Assembly (NCBI RefSeq): GCF_013085545.1
Contig: NZ_CP039543.1
Coordinates: 3,565,322 to 3,629,321, forward strand
Source of the DNA: Oceanidesulfovibrio marinus
GTDB lineage: Bacteria > Desulfobacterota > Desulfovibrionia > Desulfovibrionales > Desulfovibrionaceae
Direction: 5' to 3'
DNA: 64,000 bases
Positions 27,358-35,569 of the stretch are shown here, one piece after another. Both the position numbers and the translations under genes were made by a program. How positions within the stretch are numbered: position 1 is the stretch's first letter; every line of letters begins with the position of its first letter. A model generated the notes under the pieces. That model had not been told where the DNA came from and made no database searches. It saw only the letters and a program-made list of their open reading frames with translations.

Positions 27358-29019
27358 ATGTCAGAAACCATGGTCGGAGCGTATGAGCCCAAGTCCGCCG
27401 GGTCCTCCATCGGGCCGTACTCATTCGAAGAATTCATCGAGGCCGCGCGGGCATTTCATAATTACCCGGCCCCTGGTCTGCTGCTTGGCGGCATCATGGT
27501 GGACGAGGCCATGCGCCACATGCCCGAGGGCGTGCTCTTCGACGCGATCAGCGAGACCTCGTGGTGCCTGCCGGACGCCGTGCAGATGCTCACCCCATGC
27601 ACCATCGGTAACGGCTGGCTCAAGGTCATCAACCTGGGCCGCTACGCCGTCACCCTGTACGACAAGCACACCGGCGAGGGCGTGCGCATCGGTCTCGATC
27701 AGGACGAGCTGGCAAAGCACAAAGACATCGACATCTGGCTGATGAAGAAGCTGCCCAAGCCGGAGCAGGATTCAGATGGGCTGCGCGAGGCCATCCGGCT
27801 GCACGGACGCTCGCTGCTCACGATTCAGCCCGTGCAGGTGCGTGAGAGCATGATGCAGCGCCGCGGCAAGGGCGCCATCGGCGAGTGCCCAATCTGCAAG
27901 GAGGCGTACCCGCTCAAGCACGGCGGGGTGTGCCGCGGCTGCCAGGGCGAGGCCCCGTATGCGAGCGAATCCGTTGAGAGCGCCGGACCGGCGCTTCGGG
28001 CCGTGCCGCTGAGCGAGGCTGTGGGCCGGCGCATCGCGCACGACGTGACGCGTGTGGAGCCCGGCGTGTCCAAGGGCGTGTTCCTGCGCAAGGGGCAGAT
28101 GATCGACATCGGCGATGTCTGCCGGCTGCAGCAGATCGGCCGCGCCAACATCTATCTGGAAGAGAACCAGCCCGAGGGCGACTGGGTGCACGAGGACACG
28201 GCGGCCGAGGCATTCGCCAAGGCCATGTCCGGTCCCGGCGTTGTCGCCGAGGGCTCCCCGCGCGAGGGCAAGGTGAACCTCATCGCCGAGGAGGACGGCC
28301 TGTTCCTGGCGGATGTCGAACGGCTGGAGCGGTTCAACTGCCTGCCGCAGGTTATGGCCGCCTGCCGCAAGTCGGGCAGCGTGGTCACGGCCGGCACTCG
28401 CGTGGCCGGCACCCGTGCCATCCCCCTGTATATTTCAAGCGACCACTTCCGCACGGCCCTGGGCCTGCTGGAGTCCGGGCCGCTGTTCTCCATGCATCCT
28501 CTGGCCAAGCCCAAAACTGCGGTGCTGATCACTGGCACCGAGGTCTTCGAGGGCCGCATCGAGGACAAGTTCGCCGAAACCATGGCAGGCAAGCTGGGGG
28601 CCTTCGGTATTGAGCCCTTCCAGACGATGATCGAGCCGGACGACGCGGACCGCATCGCCGCGGCTGTGGAGCGGCTCGCCGCCGAGGGATGCGAGCTGCT
28701 CCTGACCACGGCCGGCCTTTCCGTGGACCCGGACGACGTGACGCGCCAGGGCCTGGTCCAGGCCGGAGTGACGGACATGCTCTACGGCATGCCGGTGCTG
28801 CCCGGCGCCATGACCCTGGTGGCCCGCCGCGGCCCCATACGCATTCTGGGCACGCCGGCGTGCGCACTGTTCCACAAGACCACCAGCCTGGACATCCTGC
28901 TGCCGCGGCTGCTGGCCGGGCTGGAGATCACGCGGGCGAATCTCTCCTCGCTGGCCAACGGTGGGCTGTGCCGCGAGTGCCGCGTCTGCGTCTACCCCAA
29001 GTGCTCTTTCGGGACATAG
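27358..29019 (+). CDS. FmdE-family / MoeA-like molybdopterin-binding fusion protein
   Basis: The 553-residue protein joins two parts. Residues about 15-215 resemble FmdE (YSFEEFIEAARAFHNYPAPGLLLGG, a segment typical of proteins linked to formylmethanofuran and formate dehydrogenases) and end in a zinc-ribbon-like CPIC...CRGC. Residues about 220-535 resemble the molybdopterin-binding MoeA/MogA fold (VLITGTEVFEGRIEDKF, LLLTTAGLSVDPDDVTRQG, MPVLPGAMTLVA). The C-terminal tail has CRECRVCVYPKC, another possible metal or Fe-S site. The ATG at 27358 has GGAGGG six bases upstream. It precedes a ModE-like regulator by 16 bases and the fdh operon, so a role in inserting or delivering molybdenum or tungsten cofactor to formate dehydrogenase is likely, but not shown. 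Confidence 0.82.
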   Translation: MSETMVGAYEPKSAGSSIGPYSFEEFIEAARAFHNYPAPGLLLGGIMVDEAMRHMPEGVLFDAISETSWCLPDAVQMLTPCTIGNGWLKVINLGRYAVTLYDKHTGEGVRIGLDQDELAKHKDIDIWLMKKLPKPEQDSDGLREAIRLHGRSLLTIQPVQVRESMMQRRGKGAIGECPICKEAYPLKHGGVCRGCQGEAPYASESVESAGPALRAVPLSEAVGRRIAHDVTRVEPGVSKGVFLRKGQMIDIGDVCRLQQIGRANIYLEENQPEGDWVHEDTAAEAFAKAMSGPGVVAEGSPREGKVNLIAEEDGLFLADVERLERFNCLPQVMAACRKSGSVVTAGTRVAGTRAIPLYISSDHFRTALGLLESGPLFSMHPLAKPKTAVLITGTEVFEGRIEDKFAETMAGKLGAFGIEPFQTMIEPDDADRIAAAVERLAAEGCELLLTTAGLSVDPDDVTRQGLVQAGVTDMLYGMPVLPGAMTLVARRGPIRILGTPACALFHKTTSLDILLPRLLAGLEITRANLSSLANGGLCRECRVCVYPKCSFGT

Positions 29020-29035
29020 GAGCAGGAACCGGATC

Positions 29036-29437
29036 ATGAAACGCCGCAAGCCTCGTCCTTCGCCTTCGCCGGGTGGCCGGAATAACGGCCCGCACCCGGT
29101 CGTCCGGCTGCGTCTGTGGCTGGAGACGGAGGATGGCGTGATGCTCGGCCTGGGCCGGTTGCTTCTGCTGGAGGCCATCCGCGACGAGGGCTCCCTGAAG
29201 AAGGCGGCGGAGCGTCTGGGCATGTCCTACCGCGCCGCCTGGGGCAAGCTGAAGACCACGGAGGAGGCGCTGGCCGAGCCCTTGCTGGAAAAGGTGTGCG
29301 GCGGCCGGGGCTATAAGCTCACGCCCTTCGCCGCGGATCTCGTGGCGGATTTCCGCAAGCTTTACGACGAGGTGGAGAACAAGGCGGCGTCGAGCGCGGC
29401 CATGTTTCCGTTCGCGGTGCACCGGTACGGGGAGTAA
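29036..29437 (+). CDS. ModE-type winged-helix regulator lacking molybdate-binding domains
   Basis: The 133-residue product is essentially the LysR-like DNA-binding domain of ModE: LGRLLLLEAIRDEGSLKKAAE, then RLGMSYRAAWGKLKTTEEAL, and the GGRGYKLTPFA wing. The TOBE/Mop molybdate-binding domains of full-length ModE are missing, so it cannot sense oxyanions in the usual way. A basic Pro-rich leader (about 1-20) precedes the domain. The ATG at 29036 follows AGGAGCAGGAACC after the fusion gene. It may act at the palindrome at 27306-27329 or in front of fdhA. Similar stand-alone domains are found beside molybdenum and tungsten genes in anaerobes. Confidence 0.85.
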   Translation: MKRRKPRPSPSPGGRNNGPHPVVRLRLWLETEDGVMLGLGRLLLLEAIRDEGSLKKAAERLGMSYRAAWGKLKTTEEALAEPLLEKVCGGRGYKLTPFAADLVADFRKLYDEVENKAASSAAMFPFAVHRYGE

Positions 29438-29465
29438 GTGGTTAAATTAAACAGGTATGCTTGTG

Positions 29466-29495
29466 TTAACATATTAAAATAGTTGAATTTATTAT
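29466..29495 (+). promoter_or_regulatory. putative sigma-70 promoter of fdhA
   Basis: TTAACA (29466-29471), an 18-base spacer and TATTAT (29490-29495) in the AT-rich gap between the ModE-like gene and fdhA. This leaves a 5' leader of about 110 bases. Confidence 0.4.
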
Positions 29496-29611
29496 TGCCG
29501 GTACCGGGCTGAGGTGGTAGGTTTTCCCAAAGGCTGAGGAATTTTTACCGTACCACTGTGGACCGGCGGTCGCCGTGCATGTTCGGCGGGGTGCAGGCCA
29601 AGGAGGACATT

Positions 29612-32600
29612 ATGGAGTTGAAACGGCGGACTTTTCTGAAGCTCACCGGGGCGGGCGTTGCTTGCGCTTCCCTGGGGCAGCTGGGTCTCAACCTGGCGCC
29701 TTCGGAAGCGTACGCGGCGGACCTGAAGATCGACGGGGCCAAGGAAGTCATCACGGTCTGTCCCTTCTGTTCCGTCAGCTGCCACCTTGTGGCGTACGTG
29801 AAGGACGGCGAACTGGTGGGCACCGAGGGTGATCCGGATTACCCCATCAACCAGGGCGCGTTGTGCGCCAAGGGCGCGGCCATGCTCAGCATGACCCGCA
29901 ACGACGATCGGCTCAAAAAGCCGTTGTACCGCGCTCCCAATAGCGAGGAGTGGGTGGAAAAGGACTGGGACTGGACGCTTGAGCGCATCGCCCAGTTGGT
30001 GAAGAACACCCGCGACAAGAATCTGAGGGAAAAGAACGACGCGGGAGACACGGTCAACAGACTCGACGGCATGTTCGTTCTCGGCACCTCCCACGCCGAC
30101 AACGAAGAGTGCGCACTTATCCATCAAGCCATGCGAAGCCTGGGCGTCGTCCATATGGACCACCAGGCCCGTATTTGACACAGCGCCACAGTTGCGGCTC
30201 TGGGAGAGTCGTTCGGACGCGGCGCGATGACGAATCACTGGATCGACATTAAAAATGCCGATGCCATTCTGATAATGGGCAGCAATGCTGCCGAACACCA
30301 CCCCATCTCTTTCAAGTGGGTGCTTGACGCAAAAGCCCACGGCGCGACCGTGATGCACGTGGACCCGAAGTTCTCGCGCACCTCGGCCCGCTCCGATTTC
30401 CACGTACCACTTCGTTCCGGCACAGACATCGCCTTCCTGGGCGGCATGGTCCATTATATCCTGGAGAACGAGAAGTACTTCAAGGATTACGTGGTCAACT
30501 ACACCAACGCCGGCCTCATCGTCGGCGATGGCTACGCTTTCAAGGACGGCCTGTTCAGCGGCTATGATCCCAAAAAGCGCAGCTACGACCGCTCCAAGTG
30601 GAACCTCGCCCTGGACGACAAGGGCGTGCCCAAGCGCGACGCCACGCTGCAGGATCCCCGCTGCGTGTTCCAGCTGCTCAAGCAGCACTACTCGCGCTAC
30701 ACCCTGGACAAGGTCTCGGACATCACGGGCGTCTCCAAGGACGATCTGATGCGTGTGTACGAGAACTACGCCAGCACCGGTACAGGCACCAAGGCCGGCA
30801 CCGTGCTCTACGCACTGGGCTGGACCCAGCACACCGTGGGCGTGCAGAACATCCGCAGCGCCGGCATCATTCAGCTGCTGCTGGGCAACATCGGCATCGC
30901 AGGCGGCGGCATCAACGCCCTGCGCGGCGAGCCCAACGTGCAGGGGTCCACGGACCACACCCTGCTGTATCACATCATCCCCGGCTACATGGCCATGCCC
31001 AACAACACCTGGCAGACCTTGGACGACTACAACAAGGCCAACACGCCGGTGAGCCATGATCCGGAAAGCGCCAACTGGTGGCAGAACAAGCCCAAGTACT
31101 TTGTCAGCCTGCTCAAGGCCTGGTACGGCGACAAGGCTACCGCGGAGAACCAGTTCTGCTACGGCCTGCTGCCCAAGATCGAAAAGGGCGAGGACTACTC
31201 GTATATCTTCCTCTTCGATCGCATGTACCGCGGCGAGATCGAGGGTGGCTTCATCATCGGCCTGAACCCCATGCAGTCCATGGCCAACTCCAACAAGACC
31301 CGCAAGGCTCTGGACAACCTGGACTGGCTGGTGACGGCCGAGCTGCACCACTCCGAAACCACGGACAACTGGCACCGTCCCGGCGTTGATCCCAAGAAGA
31401 TCAAGACCGAGGTCTTCCTGCTGCCGTCCGCGCACCGCGTGGAGAAGGAAGGCTCGGTGACCAACTCCGGCCGCTGGCTGCTCTGGCACTACAAAGCCAT
31501 CGATCCGCCGGAAGGCGCTGTCACCTTCGGCGAGATGTTCGTGCCCCTTATGAACATCCTCAAGAAGAAGTACGAGAAGGAAGGGGGCGTGCTGCCCGAG
31601 GCGGTCACCTGGCTCGATTGGCCCGAGAAGTATGACGCCGAGGAAGTCTGCAAGAAGATCAACGGCTTCTTCACCAAGGACACCAAGGTCGGCAACAAGC
31701 AGTACAAGAAGGGCCAGCTCGTGCCCTCCTTCACCGCTCTGACCGACGACGGCGCCACCATGAGCCTCAACTGGCTTTACGCCGGCAGCTTCACCGAGGA
31801 GGACGGCAACAAGTCGAAGCGCCGCGATCCCAAGCAGACCGAGATGCAGGCCAAGATCGGCCTCTATCCCAACTGGTCCTGGTGCTGGCCGGTTAACCGC
31901 CGCATCCTCTACAACCGTGCCTCCGTGGATCTCAACGGCAAGCCGTGGAACCCGGACAAGGCGGTCATCGAGTGGACCGGCGAGAAGTGGGTGGGCGACG
32001 TGCCCGACGGCGGCTGGCCGCCCCTGGCAACCGGCAAGGGTAAGCATCCCTTCATCATGCAAAAGAACGGCTATGGCCAGATCTACGGCCCCGGACGTAT
32101 GGAAGGTCCGTTCTCCGAGCATTACGAGCCGGTGGAAACGCCCGTTGCGAGTCATCCGTTCTCCACGCAGCTGCACAACCCCTGCTACAAGTCCGTCGGC
32201 AGCGACATGGACGTGCTGGCTGCGCCCGCCGATCCCAAGTACCCTGTTGTGCTCACCACCTACAGTGTGACCGAGCACTGGTGCGGCGGCGGTGAAACCC
32301 GCAATGTGCCCAACCTGCTGGAAACCGAACCCCAGCTCTATGTGGAAATGAGCCACGAGCTGGCCAAAGAGAAGGGCATCAAAAACGGCGACGGCGTTAT
32401 TATCGAGAGCGCGCGCGGCAGGGCCGAGGCCATCGCAATGGTCACGGTCCGCATCAAGCCATTCCAGGTGCAGGGCAAAACCGTCCATCTGGTCGGTATG
32501 CCGTTCTGCTTCGGATGGACCACGCCCAAGTGCGGCGACTCGACCAACAGGCTGACACCCGCGGTCGGTGACCCCAACACCACCATCCCCGAGTACAAAG

Positions 32601-32650
32601 CCTGCTGCGTCAACGTCCGTAAGGCGGACTCGCTCAGCGAACTCGCTTAA
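29612..32650 (+). CDS. fdhA: selenocysteine-containing periplasmic formate dehydrogenase, catalytic alpha subunit
   Basis: The 1012-residue enzyme oxidises formate to CO2 (or reduces CO2) at a molybdenum or tungsten bis-pyranopterin site. It begins with a twin-arginine signal (RRTFLKLTGAG), so it is exported folded. Cys50, Cys53, Cys57 and Cys85 bind a [4Fe-4S] cluster. The in-frame UGA at 30176-30178 corresponds to Sec189: the frame before it ends HQARI and resumes HSATVAALGESFGRGAMTNH, exactly the context of the active-site Sec-His in formate dehydrogenases. An annotation that stops at UGA would wrongly give a 188-residue fragment plus a second gene. AAGGAGG precedes the ATG at 29612. The beta subunit follows after a strong hairpin. 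Confidence 0.96.
30176..30203 (+). promoter_or_regulatory. selenocysteine UGA codon and putative SECIS hairpin
   Basis: UGA at 30176-30178 is followed eight bases later by CCACAG (30186-30191), loop TTGCGG and CTCTGG (30198-30203), giving five of six pairs. Distance, size and a G-rich apical loop fit bacterial SECIS elements that bind SelB. The base pairing was done by eye, so the exact fold is uncertain; the Sec codon itself is well supported by protein context. Confidence 0.6.
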
Positions 32651-32657
32651 CCAGCGA

Positions 32658-32688
32658 CTCCGGGCGGGCCATGACGGTCCGCCCGGAG
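32658..32688 (+). promoter_or_regulatory. intercistronic hairpin between fdhA and fdhB
   Basis: Two 13-base arms (32658-32670 and 32676-32688) pair completely with one G-T and enclose ATGAC. There is no T run; the stem ends just before the CAGGAG ribosome binding site of fdhB. It probably tunes mRNA stability or subunit ratio. Confidence 0.7.
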
Positions 32689-32704
32689 ATCACAGGAGAC
32701 GCCA

Positions 32705-33439
32705 ATGCCAAAAGCATTCTTTATTGATACGTCATTATGCACCGCCTGCCGCGGTTGCCAGCTCGCGTGCAAGGAATGGCACGAGCTGCCGGCCAACCAT
32801 ACGCTGCAGCGCGGCTCCCACCAGAACCCGCCGGATCTCAATCCGAACAACTACAAGATCGTCCGCTTCAGCGAGCACAAAGACGATAAGGGCGTGGTCA
32901 GCTGGAACTTCTTCCAGGACCAATGCCGCCATTGCGTGGTGCCGCCGTGCAAGGAAGTGGCCGACATGTATGTTGAAGGCGCTATCCTCAAGGACGACGC
33001 CACCGGCGCCGTGCTCTACACGGAAAAGACCGCCCAGCTGAGCGCCGAGGACGCCGAGGTCGTGCGCGAGGCCTGCCCGTACAACATCCCGCGCCGCAAC
33101 GAGGAAACAGGCGTGCTGACCAAGTGCACCATGTGCTTCGGCCGTATCTCCGAAGGCATGCTGCCGGCCTGCGTGAAGGTGTGCCCCACGGGCACCATGA
33201 ACTTCGGCGAGCGCGAGGCCATGCTGGACTTGGCCAACAAGCGTCTGGCCGAGGTGAAGAAGACCTATCCCAACGCCATGTTGGCCGATCCGGACTTCAC
33301 TAGCGCCATCTACCTGCTCACCGACGTCCCCGAGAACTACTACACCTACGCTGTTGCCTCTGCGAGCCCCATGGACAGGAAACGGTTCCTGGCCGGACTT
33401 GCAAAACCGTTACGCCGGGTGTTCGCCAATCTAGGCTGA
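32705..33439 (+). CDS. fdhB: formate dehydrogenase iron-sulfur beta subunit
   Basis: The 244-residue electron-transfer subunit carries ferredoxin-like clusters: Cys12, Cys15, Cys18 and Cys22 (CTACRGCQLAC), then CRHCVVPPC, CPYNIPRR, CTMCFGR and CVKVCPTG. These give up to four [4Fe-4S] centres that pass electrons from FdhA to periplasmic cytochrome c3 in sulfate reducers. It has no signal peptide, so it would be exported attached to FdhA by the Tat route. There is no C-terminal membrane helix, in keeping with a soluble periplasmic FdhAB pair. CAGGAG precedes the ATG. The next gene, fdhE, follows after another strong hairpin. Confidence 0.95.
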   Translation: MPKAFFIDTSLCTACRGCQLACKEWHELPANHTLQRGSHQNPPDLNPNNYKIVRFSEHKDDKGVVSWNFFQDQCRHCVVPPCKEVADMYVEGAILKDDATGAVLYTEKTAQLSAEDAEVVREACPYNIPRRNEETGVLTKCTMCFGRISEGMLPACVKVCPTGTMNFGEREAMLDLANKRLAEVKKTYPNAMLADPDFTSAIYLLTDVPENYYTYAVASASPMDRKRFLAGLAKPLRRVFANLG

Positions 33440-33470
33440 GCCTCCTCCTCGAGTGTATCGGCTCCTGCCA

Positions 33471-33507
33471 GCCGGCCCGCGTCTATCTGCCAGTGACGCG
33501 GGCCGGC
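33471..33507 (+). terminator. strong hairpin between fdhB and fdhE (partial terminator or stability element)
   Basis: GCCGGCCCGCGT and ACGCGGGCCGGC form a 12-pair perfect stem around a 13-base loop, followed by only ATTTCC. The weak T tract suggests reduced read-through into the accessory genes, not complete termination. Confidence 0.6.
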
Positions 33508-33543
33508 ATTTCCTCCACCTTCAACGGCGAGTGACGCATACTT

Positions 33544-34467
33544 ATGATGACAACGCCTGGAGCAACCGAATCTGCACACGCGGTCCTGGACGCCATGGCC
33601 ACTGCACGCCGCATCCGTCCAGCCCACGCCAGCCTTATAGACGCCTTCGAGCAACCGCTGGCCATTCGTGCCGGCCTTGCCGACCTTTTTGCAAACGATC
33701 CCATCCCGCTGCCCGAGATCAACCTGGAGCTCATCGCCCAGGGCGGTTCCGTGCTGACCGGGGACGATCTCGCACGGCTGGAGCCGTGGCTGCTGCATGC
33801 CACGCGCGAGCTGCTGCCGGTTCTGGAGTCCTCGTTCCCCAACGGCGAGCCGTTCCGGAAGCTCGCCACGGCGGCGGCCACAGGAGAGCTCTCCGTGCGG
33901 GAGGCGTCCCGCGCCCTGCTGGACGGCGACGCCGCGAAGCTGGAAGCCCTCGGTAATGCGGTTGGAGTCCCTGCAGGCTACCTCATGCTCTCGTTGCAGA
34001 TGATCGCCGGAGCGGCCATTGCCGGGCTGGCATCGCAGCTGGGAGATCAGCTGGAAAGCACGAGCTGGTCGCATGGCTCCTGCCCGGTCTGCGGCTCCTC
34101 ACCCAGTCTGGCCACGCTTTCCCGCAAGGACGATGTCCAGGTGGAGGCCCTGGTGGGCGGCGGCGGCAAGAAGCATCTCCACTGCGGGCTCTGCGGTCAT
34201 AGCTGGCGGTTCCAGCGCAACGCCTGCGCGGGCTGCGGCAATGAAGATCCCCACTCCAGAGAGGTGTTCTACGCGGAACGAGCCAAGCACGAGCGCATCG
34301 AAACATGCAGCCAGTGCAAGGGCTATCTGCTGTGCGTGGATCTCCGCGAGTACGAGAAGGACCCGAACCTGCAGGCGCTGCCGCTGGCGCTGGTGCATCT
34401 GGACATCATTGCGCAGGAAAAGGGCTTCGGCCCCTTGTCGCCTGCCACCTGGAATACGTTCTCCTGA
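33544..34467 (+). CDS. fdhE: formate dehydrogenase accessory protein FdhE
   Basis: The 307-residue cytosolic protein helps maturation of exported formate dehydrogenases. The helical N-terminal half has no clear motif. The C-terminal half has the FdhE metal-binding pattern of paired cysteines: CPVCGSSP, CGLCGHSW, CAGCGNEDP and CSQCKGYL, which form rubredoxin-like iron or zinc sites. Length and motif spacing are usual. Two adjacent ATG codons at 33544 and 33547 are possible starts and the ribosome binding site is weak. The fdhD gene follows 25 bases later. Confidence 0.92.
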   Translation: MMTTPGATESAHAVLDAMATARRIRPAHASLIDAFEQPLAIRAGLADLFANDPIPLPEINLELIAQGGSVLTGDDLARLEPWLLHATRELLPVLESSFPNGEPFRKLATAAATGELSVREASRALLDGDAAKLEALGNAVGVPAGYLMLSLQMIAGAAIAGLASQLGDQLESTSWSHGSCPVCGSSPSLATLSRKDDVQVEALVGGGGKKHLHCGLCGHSWRFQRNACAGCGNEDPHSREVFYAERAKHERIETCSQCKGYLLCVDLREYEKDPNLQALPLALVHLDIIAQEKGFGPLSPATWNTFS

Positions 34468-34492
34468 CGGCTGTCAGATCGGAGGAGGGGGT

Positions 34493-35296
34493 ATGGACGA
34501 GACTATTGCACGGCGCATTCACCGGGTGAACCAGGCCTGCTCAGAGAATGAGAGCGATCTTCTGGCAGTGGAGCTCCCTCTGACCATCGAGTCGGAGGGC
34601 CGCACGATCCTGCACACCCAGTGCTCGCCGGGAATGGTGGGCGAACTCGTGGTCGGCGCACTGTATACGGAAGGCATCATCAACCTTTCCAGTGACATCC
34701 GCGGCGTCATCATCGATCGCGGCGAACACGACCTGCGTGCGAGGGTCGGGCTCTCTCCCAGCTCCAACCGCCTTCTGGATATCCGCGCCAAAAAACCGGA
34801 CGCGGATATCATCGGACTGGTGCGTCCACATCGCCAGCCCCCGCCCGAGGCGCGCTTCACGCCCTCGATGCTCAACACCATGATGCGCACCATGGAGGGC
34901 AAGCAGTCTGTTTTTCCGCAGACCGGGGCGACCCACTCGGCGGCGCTGTTCGACGCCCATGGCTTCATGCTGGCCCATGCCGAGGACCTGGGCCGCCACA
35001 ACGCCCTGGACAAGGCCTTTGGCGCGGTCTTCGCCGCCGGGGATACGCACAAGGCCTCGGTGGCCATGGTCACCTCGCGCATCTCGTACGAGGTCTGCCG
35101 CAAGGCGGTGTCCGCGCGGCTGCGTTGCCTGGCGGGCATATCCGCAGCAACAAGTATGGCCGTGGACTGGGCCGAGCGCCACGATCTGACTCTGGTGGGC
35201 AGGCTGCGCGGCGGCCGCATGAACGTCTACTGCCACCCCGAACGCATCCGCCTGAAGGACGACTCGCAAGACGCCTGGGAGAACGGCGTGGCCTGA
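34493..35296 (+). CDS. fdhD: formate dehydrogenase accessory protein FdhD, lacking the CxxC motif
   Basis: The 267-residue protein matches FdhD along most of its length: DLLAVELPLTIES, PGMVGELVVGALYTEGII, VFPQTGATHSAALFDAHG, EDLGRHNALDKAFG, VTSRISYEVCRKA and LVGRLRGGRMNVY. FdhD binds sulfur from IscS and passes it to the molybdopterin guanine dinucleotide cofactor. In most members a CGxCG motif sits about 25 residues before the TGATH region; here that stretch reads DIIGLVRPHRQPPP with no Cys. The ATG at 34493 has GGAGGAGGGG directly upstream. Identity is firm; the sulfur-transfer mechanism may differ. Confidence 0.9.
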   Translation: MDETIARRIHRVNQACSENESDLLAVELPLTIESEGRTILHTQCSPGMVGELVVGALYTEGIINLSSDIRGVIIDRGEHDLRARVGLSPSSNRLLDIRAKKPDADIIGLVRPHRQPPPEARFTPSMLNTMMRTMEGKQSVFPQTGATHSAALFDAHGFMLAHAEDLGRHNALDKAFGAVFAAGDTHKASVAMVTSRISYEVCRKAVSARLRCLAGISAATSMAVDWAERHDLTLVGRLRGGRMNVYCHPERIRLKDDSQDAWENGVA

Positions 35297-35351
35297 TCGC
35301 TCCGGACCTCTCATAATTTCCCACCCGCATCCTTCTGGAATCCTGCTCGTT

Positions 35352-35388
35352 CCGCCACGACTGCAATCCTGTCGCGGCGGGTCTTTTT
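35352..35388 (+). terminator. Rho-independent terminator after fdhD
   Basis: CCGCCACGAC and GTCGCGGCGG pair at nine of ten positions, followed by GTCTTTTT. It closes the fdh accessory genes. Confidence 0.85.
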
Positions 35389-35569
35389 GCGCTGCACAAA
35401 CAGGCAGCAGCACTGCCGCTGGCAAATCGAATCTGGCTCCGGCATTCGGCATCGGGTTTTGCCTTATTCCCGAAAGGGCTGTATTCACAAGCTTGGCGAT
35501 CAAGGCAGGATGTTATTGTTGACTCGATCTGCTATGCGAACATACATGACCAGATAGGGAGCATATCGC

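Noticed and set aside
29612-30178. Truncated fdhA fragment or pseudogene
   Set aside because: The frame continues without shift after UGA and restores the exact active-site context of selenocysteine formate dehydrogenases, so recoding explains the stop.
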